Positions 51,183-63,196 of a DNA stretch of 64,000 bases are shown here, in pieces. A program made the translations under genes and the position numbers. This DNA comes from Smittia aterrima (lineage: Eukaryota; Arthropoda; Insecta; Diptera; Chironomidae): contig CP093829.1 of the NCBI GenBank assembly GCA_033063855.1, forward strand, positions 13,547,537-13,611,536. The letters run 5' to 3'. How positions within the stretch are numbered: position 1 is the first letter of the stretch; each line of letters starts with the position of its first letter. The notes under the pieces were generated by a model. It was not told the DNA's origin, searched no databases, and worked only from the letters and a program-made list of their open reading frames with translations.

Positions 51183-52279
51183 GCGATGTTCAAGTCAAAA
51201 TGAGTGTAAAGGTTTTTTTTAATGAATGTCGACAGTTAAGCTAATGATATATTTCTTCAAGTCAATGAACAATCGATAAATTATATTTTTGTCCATCAAA
51301 ATGTCTTTAAATCTTTGTGCTTTAATCTCGTTGTAGGAGCTAATAAAACGCTTTTAAAACTAAATTCGTGCTTTTCAAAGCTTTACTCGAAAAGTGATTT
51401 CATTCTCCCTAAATTGTTTCTCTCTTTTTCCCCTGTAGTCCATTTTTATCACTTTTTCACTTAATCCTGTTATTTACAGCACGGTTTTCCCTAAACACGT
51501 GAAATCCAGGATTTCTATGTCGTGTCATGTCGATGCATAAAGGGGATGTGCGATGACCAAAAGCACAATGAAGCACGTTCTGATTTATTGTCGTTGTTTG
51601 CCCAACTGCTTATCGCACAACGACGCGTTCCGGCAAAAAGAGATCGCCACTTTTATTAGCCGAAACTTAATTAACTAAATTCCAGACAAAGTCGAACAAA
51701 TTCCGAGAAGGGGTCAACGACGGCGGGTGTTCTGTTTAACCTCATGCATTTCGATGGAATGAAGAAGAAATTTCCGTCACACTTTTATATTTCACCTGAA
51801 ATATCATATCACCCACGTCAATTACGGCCCACACACGCAGTTATACAGACTAACAAAGCAATGGGGGTGGCGCGCCTTTAAAATTTCTCCCTTGAAAACT
51901 TCTCATTTTCATGCAATTTTTTAAATGGTCGATAACCAGAATATAAATATTTTTTAGTTAAATGTATAGAAAGTCTTCGCTTAATCTTCACACGTTCCAG
52001 TGAAATTTTGCATATTTTTCCTTTATGAGTGCGGAAGAAATATTCAACGACGATCACATTTGGCATTAAACATAAATTTGAGTTCGGTGAATTTTAGTAA
52101 ATCGTTCATTAAAAAATTCTAGAAATTGCAACTTTAATGACTCTGTTGGCAGAATTTAATTGTAAGAGTTAAAAATTTCTTCAATATTTAGAAGTACGGT
52201 GTATGCTGAATGTTTAATTTAATTTATATTTCCAATGATTTTTTGCAATCATCTCTGGTTCATTATCATTGACAATTGG
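51183..52279. other. Interval between convergent Ret and C1orf50-like genes
   Basis: Contains the Ret polyadenylation signal (about 51342) and inverted repeat arm 2. No exon is seen. Confidence 0.5.
51552..52058 (-). repeat. Inverted repeat arm 2, downstream of Ret
   Basis: Reverse complement of the block at 41446-42060. It starts about 370 bases after the Ret stop codon. The best-preserved part is nearest Ret (51552-51800). The outer part has diverged, ending near CGTCGTTGAATATT. Confidence 0.88.
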
Positions 52280-52903
52280 TTATGAATTAGCAACATTTGA
52301 TATAAAATTTATCGCTGGTAAGTCGTTACCCTGTTTCATAAGTGTTTCAGCAAAATTTCGACTTTGCGAGTGCTCCTGGAGTTGACTCACATTCGTGAAG
52401 CTGCTATCACTTTCCATTCTAAAGCTTCCAATGTGTTCATTTGGGCAATTCAATCCAAATTCTTCTGCTGATATCATAGACCTGTTCGAAAAGAATTTAG
52501 TCAAACGAAATGTATTTTAGACGTTACTTACCAAAATTTGTCTCCATTCGATCTCTCATAAAGATGATAAATCTGCCCTGGTTTTTTGATGAAATTACAA
52601 CTAATCTTGTGCAGTTCGGCATCGTTTTTTGCATTCGAGAGTATATCGTTTGCTTGCCTTTGGAGAAATTTAATTTGGTCGGCGATAACTTGTAGTTTGT
52701 TATACGCTGTGTTTTTGACATTTGTTTCTGAGTGTTGTAAAGCCTCTATAAGTTTTTCTAGATCTCCAGCCTCTCGTCGTGTTGCCCGATAAGAATTTAT
52801 AATCAGCTCATCTAAGTCATAAGTCATGAACAATTAGCAATTTATGCAGAATGAGATATTTGGATTTACCATGAGTCAACGGAACAGTCACTTTATCATT
52901 CAT
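52280..52903 (-). CDS. C1orf50-like protein (DUF2452)
   Basis: Three exons (52903-52870, 52811-52532, 52481-52280) give 171 residues. The family is conserved in animals, and its function is unknown to me. The diagnostic block is NKLQVIADQIKFLQRQANDI followed by HKISCNFIKKPGQIYHLYER and FWSMISAEEFGLNCP. The last of these spans the second intron. The N-terminus is short (MNDKVTVPLTH), as in relatives. No signal peptide or membrane helix is seen, so it is probably intracellular. Confidence 0.9.
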
Positions 52904-54390
52904 CTTGAAGAAAGGACCAAGTCACTCTTTAGGAATCAACACACTTTAAGTTAATTAACTTGACACAGACTTGATAATTTAATTAAAATTTTTGCTCTGA
53001 GCAAATTACCCCCAAAGCTTTCGAACAATTCAAGCTTTGTTTATGTTAAAACCTTTCAACAGCATTCAAAAACCTAAAAAAAAGCGTCCATATTTTGATG
53101 CCCTCGGATTTCACCGATGATCCGCAGTCCCGTGTGATCCGGATGTTTAGTTCTATCAAAAAAATACTTGCTCGTCAAAAATTCAATATTATCAGTAAAC
53201 CTGTGCAAGGACCATGCTTAAGAGCGACATTAAAAAGTGTGATTAACTTAATGCTTATCAATTGAGAGTTCGGGATAAAATGAGTTCGAGTTTAGAGAAA
53301 AAAAAATATTTTTTCTAGAGCGATATAATGATTCATTCGTAAACAGTTGCTTATACTAAAGTGAGTTCCAACTTTATGTGCTACGTGTACTTCCATATTT
53401 CACTCGCGATATCCTCAATTTCTAATTTCCTCCGAAATCGTTTCTGAAACCATTTTTATTCGAATGTGGGCTGGCGATTACATTCGATCTTTCTTTTTTC
53501 GCTTTTTTTTTGCGCGACACAAATAACCGTGTGCAGTGTGTATGAAGTGAAAGACAAAACCTCGACTAGAGGGCACAGTTTCTGCCTAGCGAAGCATTTG
53601 GTACCATTGTTTCCTGTGCCAATCGAAAGCTTCATAATCACTTTTCGTGTCTCGGGGTGGAACTTGCTCTGTTTCTTTTCTTCTCCCTTCCGCCTGGATC
53701 TCCCTTGAACTCACACACTTGCGGATTATTGATTTATGTTTCCATGCCCTAAAGTTCGAGTTAAAGTGAAAACAAAGAGTAACGTCACCTCGCGGAATAT
53801 CGTGTTCGCAATGGAAATTATTTCAGATGAATAATCGAGCTGTGACTATGTCTGGCCGCCGTCGTTCACATTTAAAATCCCCAGATGCATGACGGGGCAT
53901 TGAATGTTGATTAGATTATCATTTTGCATGTACGCAAATTCGTTCAAAACTTGTGTACTTGCACTCGCTTCCCTACCAACCTCGTTAATAAATGACACAG
54001 ACCGCAAGTGATTCATTAATCGGAAGACCGCGCCAAACCGTCCTCAACTTAATTAAAAACAAATAATTTGAAACGCGTTTCTAATCCAATTGAATTGATG
54101 TTGGTTTCATTTTAGCACACACGAAAAAAAAGTAATCTTAAATGGATCTCCTAAAGTAATGACAGAACATACTACATTCAAAGATTCACTGATCAGTCGC
54201 TATAAAAATTGGAATAAGAAGATAAATCAGAAGTGAAGATAAAAGATATTTAAAGCTTAGCGCCTCAACTCTTGTTGGGAGCGGACTGTTTAGAGATAAA
54301 CAATCCTACAGAACGAAAATAGAGCAAAAAATAAAGCAAACTGAGAAACATTGTGTAAAGTGAACGTGACAGTGAAATAGCAGACCGACG
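52904..54390. other. Divergent promoter interval, C1orf50-like and mib2
   Basis: No coding exon is supported. A pyrimidine-rich open stretch at about 53466-53708 on the plus strand has no family resemblance. The 5' untranslated region of mib2 should begin in the last few hundred bases. Confidence 0.45.
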
Positions 54391-57300
54391 ATGATTGCAC
54401 CAGGAATACGTGTCGTTCGAGGACCCGATTGGATTTGGCAGAGTCAAGGTAAGTTGCAGTCATTCGACTGCTTCCTTTTTGTTTTATTCTGAACGAAAAA
54501 GGGACAAAGCAAAAAAATATATTTGAAATTAAGTTCGGGTCGAGTGGACACGGTTGTCGGTTCAATCGCAAGGGAAAGCATACCAAGACCGAGAGCTTTA
54601 AATATTTGCACTCATTTTGAATTTACAAATTTTCTTTTCTCTTTTGGGGTAAGTGGGAAGAATCCGCTTGAAGGAATGAAAGCAATTCTTCAATCCAAGG
54701 GAAAACATTTGAGTGGTAAATGCAAAAAATTTAGGTGGCGAGCGGAATGGATGTTAGTTTATAGATTGCGGATTTTTAACGAAGGTTAGAAGTCACTGAA
54801 GGCATATTGAAGATTGAAATAAAGTTTTAATCAAACGCTTTCTTTTTTATTCCATTCGACTGTTTTTTTTTTACTGCGAAGCATATTCGGTAAAGAAACC
54901 CATCAAGCGTTGTTTAAAATGGAAGTTTTCAAAGCGATTAAAGAGCGGGAAATTTTTATTTATAAACTATGCAGTGAGAGGCTTCAATCATCGTAACATC
55001 ACTTGATATTATTATTTGCTGTCATCTCTAGTTGAGGGTGTAGAAAACAATTGTCATCGCCGTATCGGTGATTTATGTTACGGGATGTTTGTTCAAGTTA
55101 ATTGAATTCTTGCGTAAACGAAGAGCCCTTCCATGATTCTATATGAATAACAACATCAATGTCTTGAGTTTTTACTTCCACTCTCTGCTGTCTACGGCAG
55201 TGAAATGTTTGAAACATTACGGGAATGAAAATTGAGGAAATCGATTGTTATAAAGCAGACGAGGGAATTCTCTCGACTGGCTGCGAGTCTGGCAATCGTC
55301 GGATTGCAAGCGTCATCGCAAGTAATTTCATTTCCGCTTTAAGTTTCCCTTCTAGTCGCCAATCCCTGTTGGGAAAATTGACATCAAATGAGCTTATTTG
55401 CTGTCTTTATCAATCAGTTTCAATCCCTATGGATTGAATTTACAAATACAAGCTTAGACGCACTTAGAGTGTGAGGGAAATTTTATATCACTCCACTTGC
55501 GGCTTCGACTGAGAAGTAATTCTTATTTTGGGAAATGAAAATTATTTTTAGAATGAATTTTTAAAGACGTACGAGAGTTGTTTGCGGAAAGTCTCGGGAG
55601 CGTGTTTGCATTTGCTGTTTTCGATGGGAATTCCTTTCTTGTCAGTTCAAAGAACCTGAATTGATGTTGAATAGAAATCGAGGAAGATGAAATTGATGTT
55701 GACAATTCAGTTTGAGATACAAGGAATGAGCTCGTTTTCATGGATTTAATGTGACAAGGAAGTCACTAAGTACAGAAACTTAAAATGACTGAGTCAGCAA
55801 TCTGATAAGCCTCAGAGATCATTTGTGTAATTGGAAGCATTTATGTTCTAGCTTACCACAAACCCCTTCCTCATAAGTCACGAGACCCCTATAAAGTTTA
55901 AAACATTTTCGTATTTAAAAAATCTTTTGTGACGTTACTTTTTTTCTTATACCCTCCTCTTTATAGAGCCGCTTTAAAAAGTCATAATTTTTCCATATGG
56001 CGTTTAAGATGTTTTCTTCCTTAACGCTCTGTAGAATTTTCACATCCAAGTTTTTGTGTCGTCTTCGCTTACGGGACTTTTCATTCTCACCCGAAAAGAC
56101 AAAAAACAAGTAAAAGCAGCAGTTCGTATTACGAACTTCGTAACGAACTTACTGTAGGGTTTTTCATCCGTTGGACTGGTTACAGGGGTGGGATTGCTTA
56201 CTGGGTTTACTGGTCCGAGATGGATCCATATCTCGTCAGCTCTAATATCCTTTCACTCAACTTGATTAACTGAACACTTCATTGAAGAACTTAATGCTGT
56301 AATATCTAAGGGAAAGCAGTATCATTTAGCTATAAAATCTATGTATTCGTTTTAAAGTGCAGAACATTTCTTGTGTCACAGTAGAAATTGATTTCGTTTT
56401 CGAGAATATTTATTTTCAAACTAAACATCGCCTTTTTATGGAGATTCCAGGTATTGGGCTAAAAACCCTTAATCAAGTCGACAGCTCATCGTTCTTTAGT
56501 TATAGTAATCATGGACCACAGACAAAGCGGCCACTATAGGATATTTTCATCGGATGAAAAACCCTAAAAACACAAGACGAAAAACTTTTGCTCTCTCTCT
56601 ATTGAGAGTTTGTAGGTTCTTAAAAAAGTTTTACATTTGCTCATCGAGACAGTTTTACTCTCACTGTAAAAGATAAATCAAAGCTTAGTTTTCTACTGAC
56701 TAAGAAGTTTAATACGTCCGATGGTGATCATTAAACGACGTGCGTTCATGTGCTGTATCATTTAGTTAATGTCAATTCATTCGCGAAAAATTTCAAATTT
56801 CTTAGAAAATTTGAAGTAAAAGGAAATCAGTATATTTGGTTCCATTTATCACAATGCCGACTTCTAAAATGTTTCAAATTTATTCCTGGAATGGAGCTTT
56901 GTGACATGCAAAAGAATGAAAGAATGTCGTCTGCTAGATTGCGCCGTGCCTCATGTTGTGTCATTTCTCTTCTTCCTCGTTCTTTTATCATTCGCCACCA
57001 ACACATGAGAGCAGGCACAAACATCCTCGTGACGGGTTAAAAAAAGATTTCCTAAAGGCACGCGTCTCCTACTCCATTTTCTCCCGTACAAGAACTATTC
57101 ATCAACCGTGACATGTCTTGTTAGAGGCAGCGGCAGCAGTTGGTTTCTCTCTCATCCGGAGAAGATTTCTTTCACATTACAATATTGTTTCTCACATCCG
57201 CGTCCCTTGAGTGTCGGTCGCATAACTTTTTTAATCAACATCATTGTAAATGTTTTGAATATTTAAAACGACCTAAATCACGTGCCTTGCACATGATTCA

Positions 57301-60300
57301 CTTTGTTGATAGCTAAATATGACTCACCCAAAATGCAATGACCTACCCTAAAGAGTAAATTCCATCTAAACATTGTCGTCGGAGGAAAACCGAGGTTCTG
57401 AGAACGGATCGTATTCAGATGTGAAAGTGATTGAAAAAGGAGAAGCTTAAACAAACATTCTCGACATTGTCGTTGACTTAGAAGACGAAAACGAAGAAGC
57501 GCAGACAAGAAGAAAAGATAAATCTCGGAAATGATCTCATGCACAAATGCGCGGGGAGAGAAAATTAAAAGTATTTCATTACATTTCATTGCCTTCGAAC
57601 GTTTTTGCTCTTTTCCTTCATTGCGTTGTGTGTTCGTCTCGGGTGCGCGTTCGAACCGCTTTTCATGTGTTGTTTTTCATTATGTTATTTTGGAAAATAC
57701 AAAAAAAGAATAAAACAACCTCGAATCTCGACCAGCTAGCGTTCAGTTAGCGGCTTATTTTTGTCGGATGAAGTAGCGTTTTAATTTAGTTTAAGACAAA
57801 GTCTTGGGCGTTTAATTTTATTGTCGTTGTGGGCTTTGGTTAATTGTTATAAAGGACGTTTGCATGCTTTGGTAAATGCCAAGCTGAAGTTTCGTGTGTT
57901 TATTGAGGTCGCCAGAAAAACACTCTTGTTTTTCCCCTTGTGCCAATAAATCGGATAAATCCTCTATGAACAAGTAGATACAGCAACGAGTAAGTTTCGG
58001 GTTGAGGTAACAGCTAAGAAATTTTGCTCACGGATTCAACAATTTCGTAATGGGATTATAGCGCTAAAATTTCTTTTGGGAATTTGTGCAATTAAAAATT
58101 GCCTGAAAGTAATTTACGAGTACTTGATATTTTAAACTAAACTCTTCCACTTTTGATTTCAAGTCAGATTTACGGACAAAATTGGAATAAAGTTCACGTT
58201 TGGACTCCTCCAATTTGAGATCGCTTATAAGCTAATTGAGCTTTTATATCAAGAATTAGAAATCGCTGCTATGATCGGCGTAAAATGTTTTTATTTGTTC
58301 GCTTGTACTGTGATAAGATCTTCAGAGTGCGATATAGCGTAACGAGACGCACGGCCGAACAGCCTCGAGAGAGAAATCGGCAATAAATCGTTCGATAAAG
58401 ATTGTGATAAATAAAATATTAGCAGAGCTTTAATTGAAGATGATTCATTTGGTGTTCCGCAGATAATAGAAAAACAAAAGCAGACGACTGAGTTTTCCAT
58501 TTTCTTAATTCATTTACATCTTCAGCTGCACAGCAGCATGACTCATAGAGAAAGAGCATTCGACGTGAATTGAAAGCATTTTGAAATTGAATTTTAATTG
58601 AGTGAGGCAGAAATTTTGCAATCTTCTGTAGCAGCCAAGGCTTTCGAGGACGAACATGAGACTTATCGATTGTTAGCCTGGAAACTTATTTTTATACAAA
58701 GCAAAAAAAAAATAATTTGATTTGTTATTATCACGTCATGGACAATGCCATTTCAATTTAAACAGACTTAAAGCAGTAGAGAAATAAAATAATTGACTTT
58801 AATGACTGATTGAGGTTCAAGATTAAAGCTTAGTTTGTTTTTAGACGTTTTGTCTGAAGAATGCTTTTCTTGCTTCAAATATTTGTAGCAAAATTTCAAT
58901 TACATGTATCTCGAGACAATTTAAATTTGGTTTCCCTGCGTTTCCCCATTTTATCTACAAAAGGACTAAAAATAAAATGTCTGAGCTAAATTGCAGTTAA
59001 TATTCCAACTTTCTTCTTTCGTTTCCCCTTCTTATGAAACATGTTCGTGAACAAAGTCATTCCCTTTGTCTTCCTAGGCAGCGGTGCTCATAATTGTTTT
59101 GTGGAAAATTGCACTTGACTTTTATTCGAGTCTGAATGGGAGCTGTGAGTGAACACAAAAAATAGAAATCTTGAGTTGAAAAGCTGCTTCATGGTTTATT
59201 GATCGTAAATATATTACGGACAAAGTTTTGAACTTCCGAAAAAACAAAACAAGAAAAATCCGCTGTACGTTAAAAATTGCGGCTTCAAGCTTGAGTAATG
59301 CGGAAAGCAATTGATGGGCCTTGTTATCCAGTGACGTACATCCGTTAACGTATTCTCGATTTAAATTATGTTACTCGAGCAATGAATTTCAATAAATCGG
59401 ATGAAATAATCATAATGTCGATTTAATAATGAAAATAATCTGATAGTTGTTCTAGACGATTTGTAATTACTGGCAACGAAATTCCATGGAACTTAACGGG
59501 TCGATCAAGTCTACAATACGAATTCAGACTATTTTATATTATACGTTTCCCTGCTTTGCAAATGACTCTCCAATTAACATTGAAATATTTCACCGATTTA
59601 ATTTTTTTATTTTTACCTAGACGGAGGTGAAGGTCACGTCGGAACGCTTTGTGAAGTTGGACGCTCAGGTTCAACGCATTCGCCAGAGAAAACCGTAGTC
59701 GTCAACTGGGACTCGGGACATCGAACGAATTATCGGGTCGGATATCAAAGCCAATACGATTTGATTGTCATAGACAACGCGCAAATTGGTGTTCGCCATC
59801 AGAATATTATCTGCGACGGTTGCAAGAAAGCTGGAATAGCAGGGATCCTATTTCGCTGTGCTGAGTGTGCCAATTTTGACTTGTGTGCGCACTGCTACGG
59901 AAACGACGTTCATAACTTAGAGCACTCATTTGTTCGTTATCAGACGGCAAATTCAGTTGGGTGAGTTCATCCGGCTTAACGCTTCGTGATTATCGAAGGT
60001 CATTTCATTTCCTTCTCTTGTAGTGTTCGCGTTCCACCACGTGCGGGTTCCATTCGTATCCAACTCAAAGGAATTTTCGTGAATGCTAAAGTCGTCCGAG
60101 GACCGTAAGTCGAATCATTCGTCGTATCTATGGCGTCTCTCTAACATTCCTATATTCTTATAGTGATTGGGAATGGGGTCAACAGGATGGTGGCGAAGGC
60201 AAGACGGGACGCGTGATGGAAATTCGTGGTATATAAAATCTTGATTTCATTTTTTGCTTAGCTTCTACATGCAACTGTTTATTTCAAGGATGGGACAATG

Positions 60301-63196
60301 AATCGTGTCGAAGCGTAGCTAATGTTTCTTGGGTTTCGGGCTCGACAAACGTTTATCGATTAGGACATAAAGGCAACGTTGACTTGAAGTACATTGTTCC
60401 TGCGCCAGGAGGTTACTATTACAAAGATCATATGCCGGTCTTAGGCCAGAGAGACGAGCAACAGCCGATTGTGCAGGCGACTAGACCGTCGTTCTGTGTC
60501 GGCGACAGAGTTCGTGTGTGCTTGGATAAAGAAAGCCTCATGAGGCTCCAACAAGGTATATAAAATCTTGATTTCATTTTTTGCTTAGCTTCTACATGCA
60601 ACTGTTTATTTCAAGGTCACGGAGGATGGAATCCTCGAATGGCTGAGTTCCTAAGCAAAATTGGAGCAGTTCATCGTATAACTGATAAAGGTGATATTCG
60701 TGTTCAATACGAAGGATGCTCGAATCGTTGGACGTTTCATCCAGCAGCACTTGTCAAAGTTTTTAGTTTCCACGTTGGTGACCTTGTAACAATTCTCAAC
60801 GACGCTTCCAAAATTCAACAGTTTCAAAAAGGTCATGGAGAGTGGGTCGAAACGATGCGTAATGCACTTGGAAAAATTTGCAAAGTTATGAAAATATATG
60901 CTGATGGTGATTTGAGAGTTACCCAACTTGACGATGGCAATGCTTGGACGCTCAACCCTAAATGTGTTAAGCTTGAACGATCACCCATGGCTTCAGCTGC
61001 TGAAAGATCAAATAGCATGATGGATCTGAGTCATCAAAGAACGGATCATGTTCTGATGCCATTGCAAGGCCTTTCTGGAACATCTGCTGCAGATAAACTT
61101 GTGCGAGAAGCTGCCCAAGGCAAACTTGATTATGTGCAACAATATCTCGGGTTGGATTATATTTTTTCATTCTAATATTTACAATTTACTTACTAAAATT
61201 TATTTTAGAGCGAATCCTGATGAAGTTGATGTAATGAGTGGAGGAAAAACCTGTTTACAAGTTAGCGCCCACCAAGGCCATCAAGGATTAGTCGAATATC
61301 TTTTGTCTATTGGCGCTAACGTAAACATTGTTGATAAGGAAGGTGACTCGGTACTACACTACGCCGCATTCGGAAATCAACCTGAAATAATGCGTATTCT
61401 TTTGGAGCATGGAGCTAATATTAATGTTCTCAATAAAAGTCACTGCACAGCTCTTCACATTTCCGCCCACAAAAAGCCTCCGCACTGTGTTCGAGTGCTA
61501 TTGGAGTTTAATGCTGATGTGAACTTGCAGGATTCTTATGGAGATACTGCATTGCACGACGCAATCGGAAAGGAGAATACAGAAGTTATTGAGTTGATGT
61601 GCAATGTTCCATCACTTGATCTAACAATACGGAACAAGAGAGGCTTCAACTGTCTTAACCATGCTTCCTTGAAAGGCAATGTGATTGCTGCTCGCCGAAT
61701 ACTTCAGCTCGCTCGTCAACTTGTGGATGTTAAGAAGGATGATGGGTTCTCAGCGCTGCATCTTGCTGCTCTCAACGGACATAGTCATGTTTGTGAAGTA
61801 TTGGTGAAAGAAGGTCAAGCTGATATTGATATAAGAAATGATCGTCGTCAAACGCCCTTCCTTCTCGCCGTTAGTCAAGGTCACTCGTCAGCCATAGAGA
61901 AGCTTGTAGATCTCAAATGTGATATTTTAGCAAAGGACGAAGATGGGGACAATGCAATGCATCTTACGATTATCAAGAAAGCGAATTTGGTTCAAGAAGT
62001 GCCACAGCAAGAAGCACCAAAGATTTATGAAATTTACAAGCAACTAGGGCACATTCAAGAAAATCGATTGATGTACACTCTGCTTTGTTATCTTGCTCGT
62101 GAGGGCTGCAAAATGGAAGCAAACTATAAAGGAGCGAGAATTTTTGATTGGATACCGGAACCGGAAATTAGAGAATTGATTTTAAGTTACGAGCAGAACC
62201 GAAGTGCTACAGATATCGCAAGTGGAAGTAATGATTGTAATCAACCAAAGGAAATGACGGAACTTTATAATAACATTGAAATGATGAACTTGACATCACA
62301 AGATTCGACAACCATCAGCATAGATCAAGACAATAGTGGGGGAAGTTCATCAATGGCCAATTTTAATGCAACTTCAAATCCTCCTACGCCAGCTCGACGA
62401 AATCGAGCCAACGAGAATAATAATCGTGACGTCCCTACGCCGCCACCTATTAACTTTACCAGCTTATCAGCTGAAGACGATAAAAAGTTGAATACTGAAT
62501 TACGAAATCTTCCACGAATCTTCCACGCAACGTCTCCGCCACTGCCACATGCATCAAACGAACCAACTACATCTACATCAATATCAAATGCTAACTTAAC
62601 AATTGAAGCTTCGAATTCGCCAAATAGAAACTCGAGTCAATCGCCGCCTCTTCCGACAACGTCAAAGCACATCAGCCGTAAACAACAAGTTACGCCTAAG
62701 GGTTACATGGCTCCTCAACCTCCTCCTCCATTCAACATGAAGCCACAGCTTCAAGCTCCCCAAGAATGTATCGTTTGTAATGAAATTTGCTTGATGATCA
62801 CTTTTGAACCATGCTACCATCAGATTTGTTGTGAAGAGTGTGGACTTCGCATGAAAAAATGCTTGCAATGCCATGCTGTGATCGACAAACGTTTTGCTAT
62901 GAATGGAAAACTTCTTTTACCTAAAGAAAATCCACGTCAACCATCGGCTGATCGTTTACGATATCTCGAATCAAAAATCATGGAGATCGAGGAAACGCAC
63001 TGCTGCAGCATTTGCATGGAACGTCGTCGCAATGTAGCTTTCCTTTGTGGTCACAGTGCTTGCTCGAAGTGTGCTGAGACACTGAAGACATGCCACATGT
63101 AAGATTTTACATGTTTTTTTTAAAGACTGATAACTTAAGATCTTTTATTTTTTTAGGTGTCGCAAAACAATCTCAAAGAAAATCAACTTGTATTAG
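54391..63196 (+). CDS. mib2: E3 ubiquitin ligase mind bomb 2
   Basis: Eight exons: 54391-54448, 59621-59960, 60024-60104, 60164-60228, 60289-60555, 60616-61150, 61209-63098, 63157-63196, giving 1091 residues. Mind bomb ligases ubiquitinate Notch ligands. Drosophila mib2 is also needed for muscle integrity. Domain order: first MIB/HERC2 domain (VVRGPDWIWQSQDGGEGHVG); ZZ zinc finger (ICDGCKKAGIAGILFRCAEC); second MIB/HERC2 domain (VVRGPDWEWGQQDGGEGKTG); two MZM repeats (GHGGWNPRMAEFL, GHGEWVETM); about eight ankyrin repeats; a Pro/Ser/Asn-rich linker; RING fingers ECIVCNE...CHAVIDKR and CCSICMERRRN. The end is CRKTISKKINLY. Two RINGs, and ARQLVDVKKDDGFSALHLAA, match mib2 rather than the three-RING mib1. 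Intron 1 is 5.2 kb. Introns 4 and 5 are identical to each other. Confidence 0.95.
54449..59620 (+). other. Large first intron of mib2
   Basis: Separates the 58-base first coding exon from the rest. It holds the second MITE copy. I see no nested exon with family resemblance. Such long first introns often carry enhancers, but none is identified here. Confidence 0.6.
56155..56566 (+). mobile_element. MITE copy 2 in mib2 intron 1
   Basis: Perfect 16-base terminal inverted repeats, TAGGGTTTTTCATCCG at 56155-56170 and CGGATGAAAAACCCTA at 56551-56566. It is about 412 bases long, with TA at both ends. Internal blocks are shared with copy 1. Some similarity continues just left of the repeat (GCAGTTCGTA, GAACTTACTG), so the true left border may lie further out. 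Confidence 0.82.
60229..60288 (+). repeat. mib2 intron 4, identical to intron 5
   Basis: A 60-base intron beginning GTATATAAAATC and ending TTATTTCAAG, in phase 1 within the Gly codon of EIRG|WDNES. Every base matches the intron at 60556-60615. Confidence 0.97.
60556..60615 (+). repeat. mib2 intron 5, identical to intron 4
   Basis: The second copy of the 60-base intron, also in phase 1 and within a Gly codon (LQQG|HGGWN). The exon bases on either side differ from those around intron 4. Confidence 0.97.

Noticed and set aside
53466..53708. 80-residue plus-strand open frame rich in Phe and Ser
   Set aside because: It derives from pyrimidine-rich sequence and has no splice or family support.
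60229..60615. Assembly duplication as the explanation for the identical introns
   Set aside because: The intervening 267-base exon and the flanking exons are all distinct and in correct order for mib2, so a simple misassembly does not fit.
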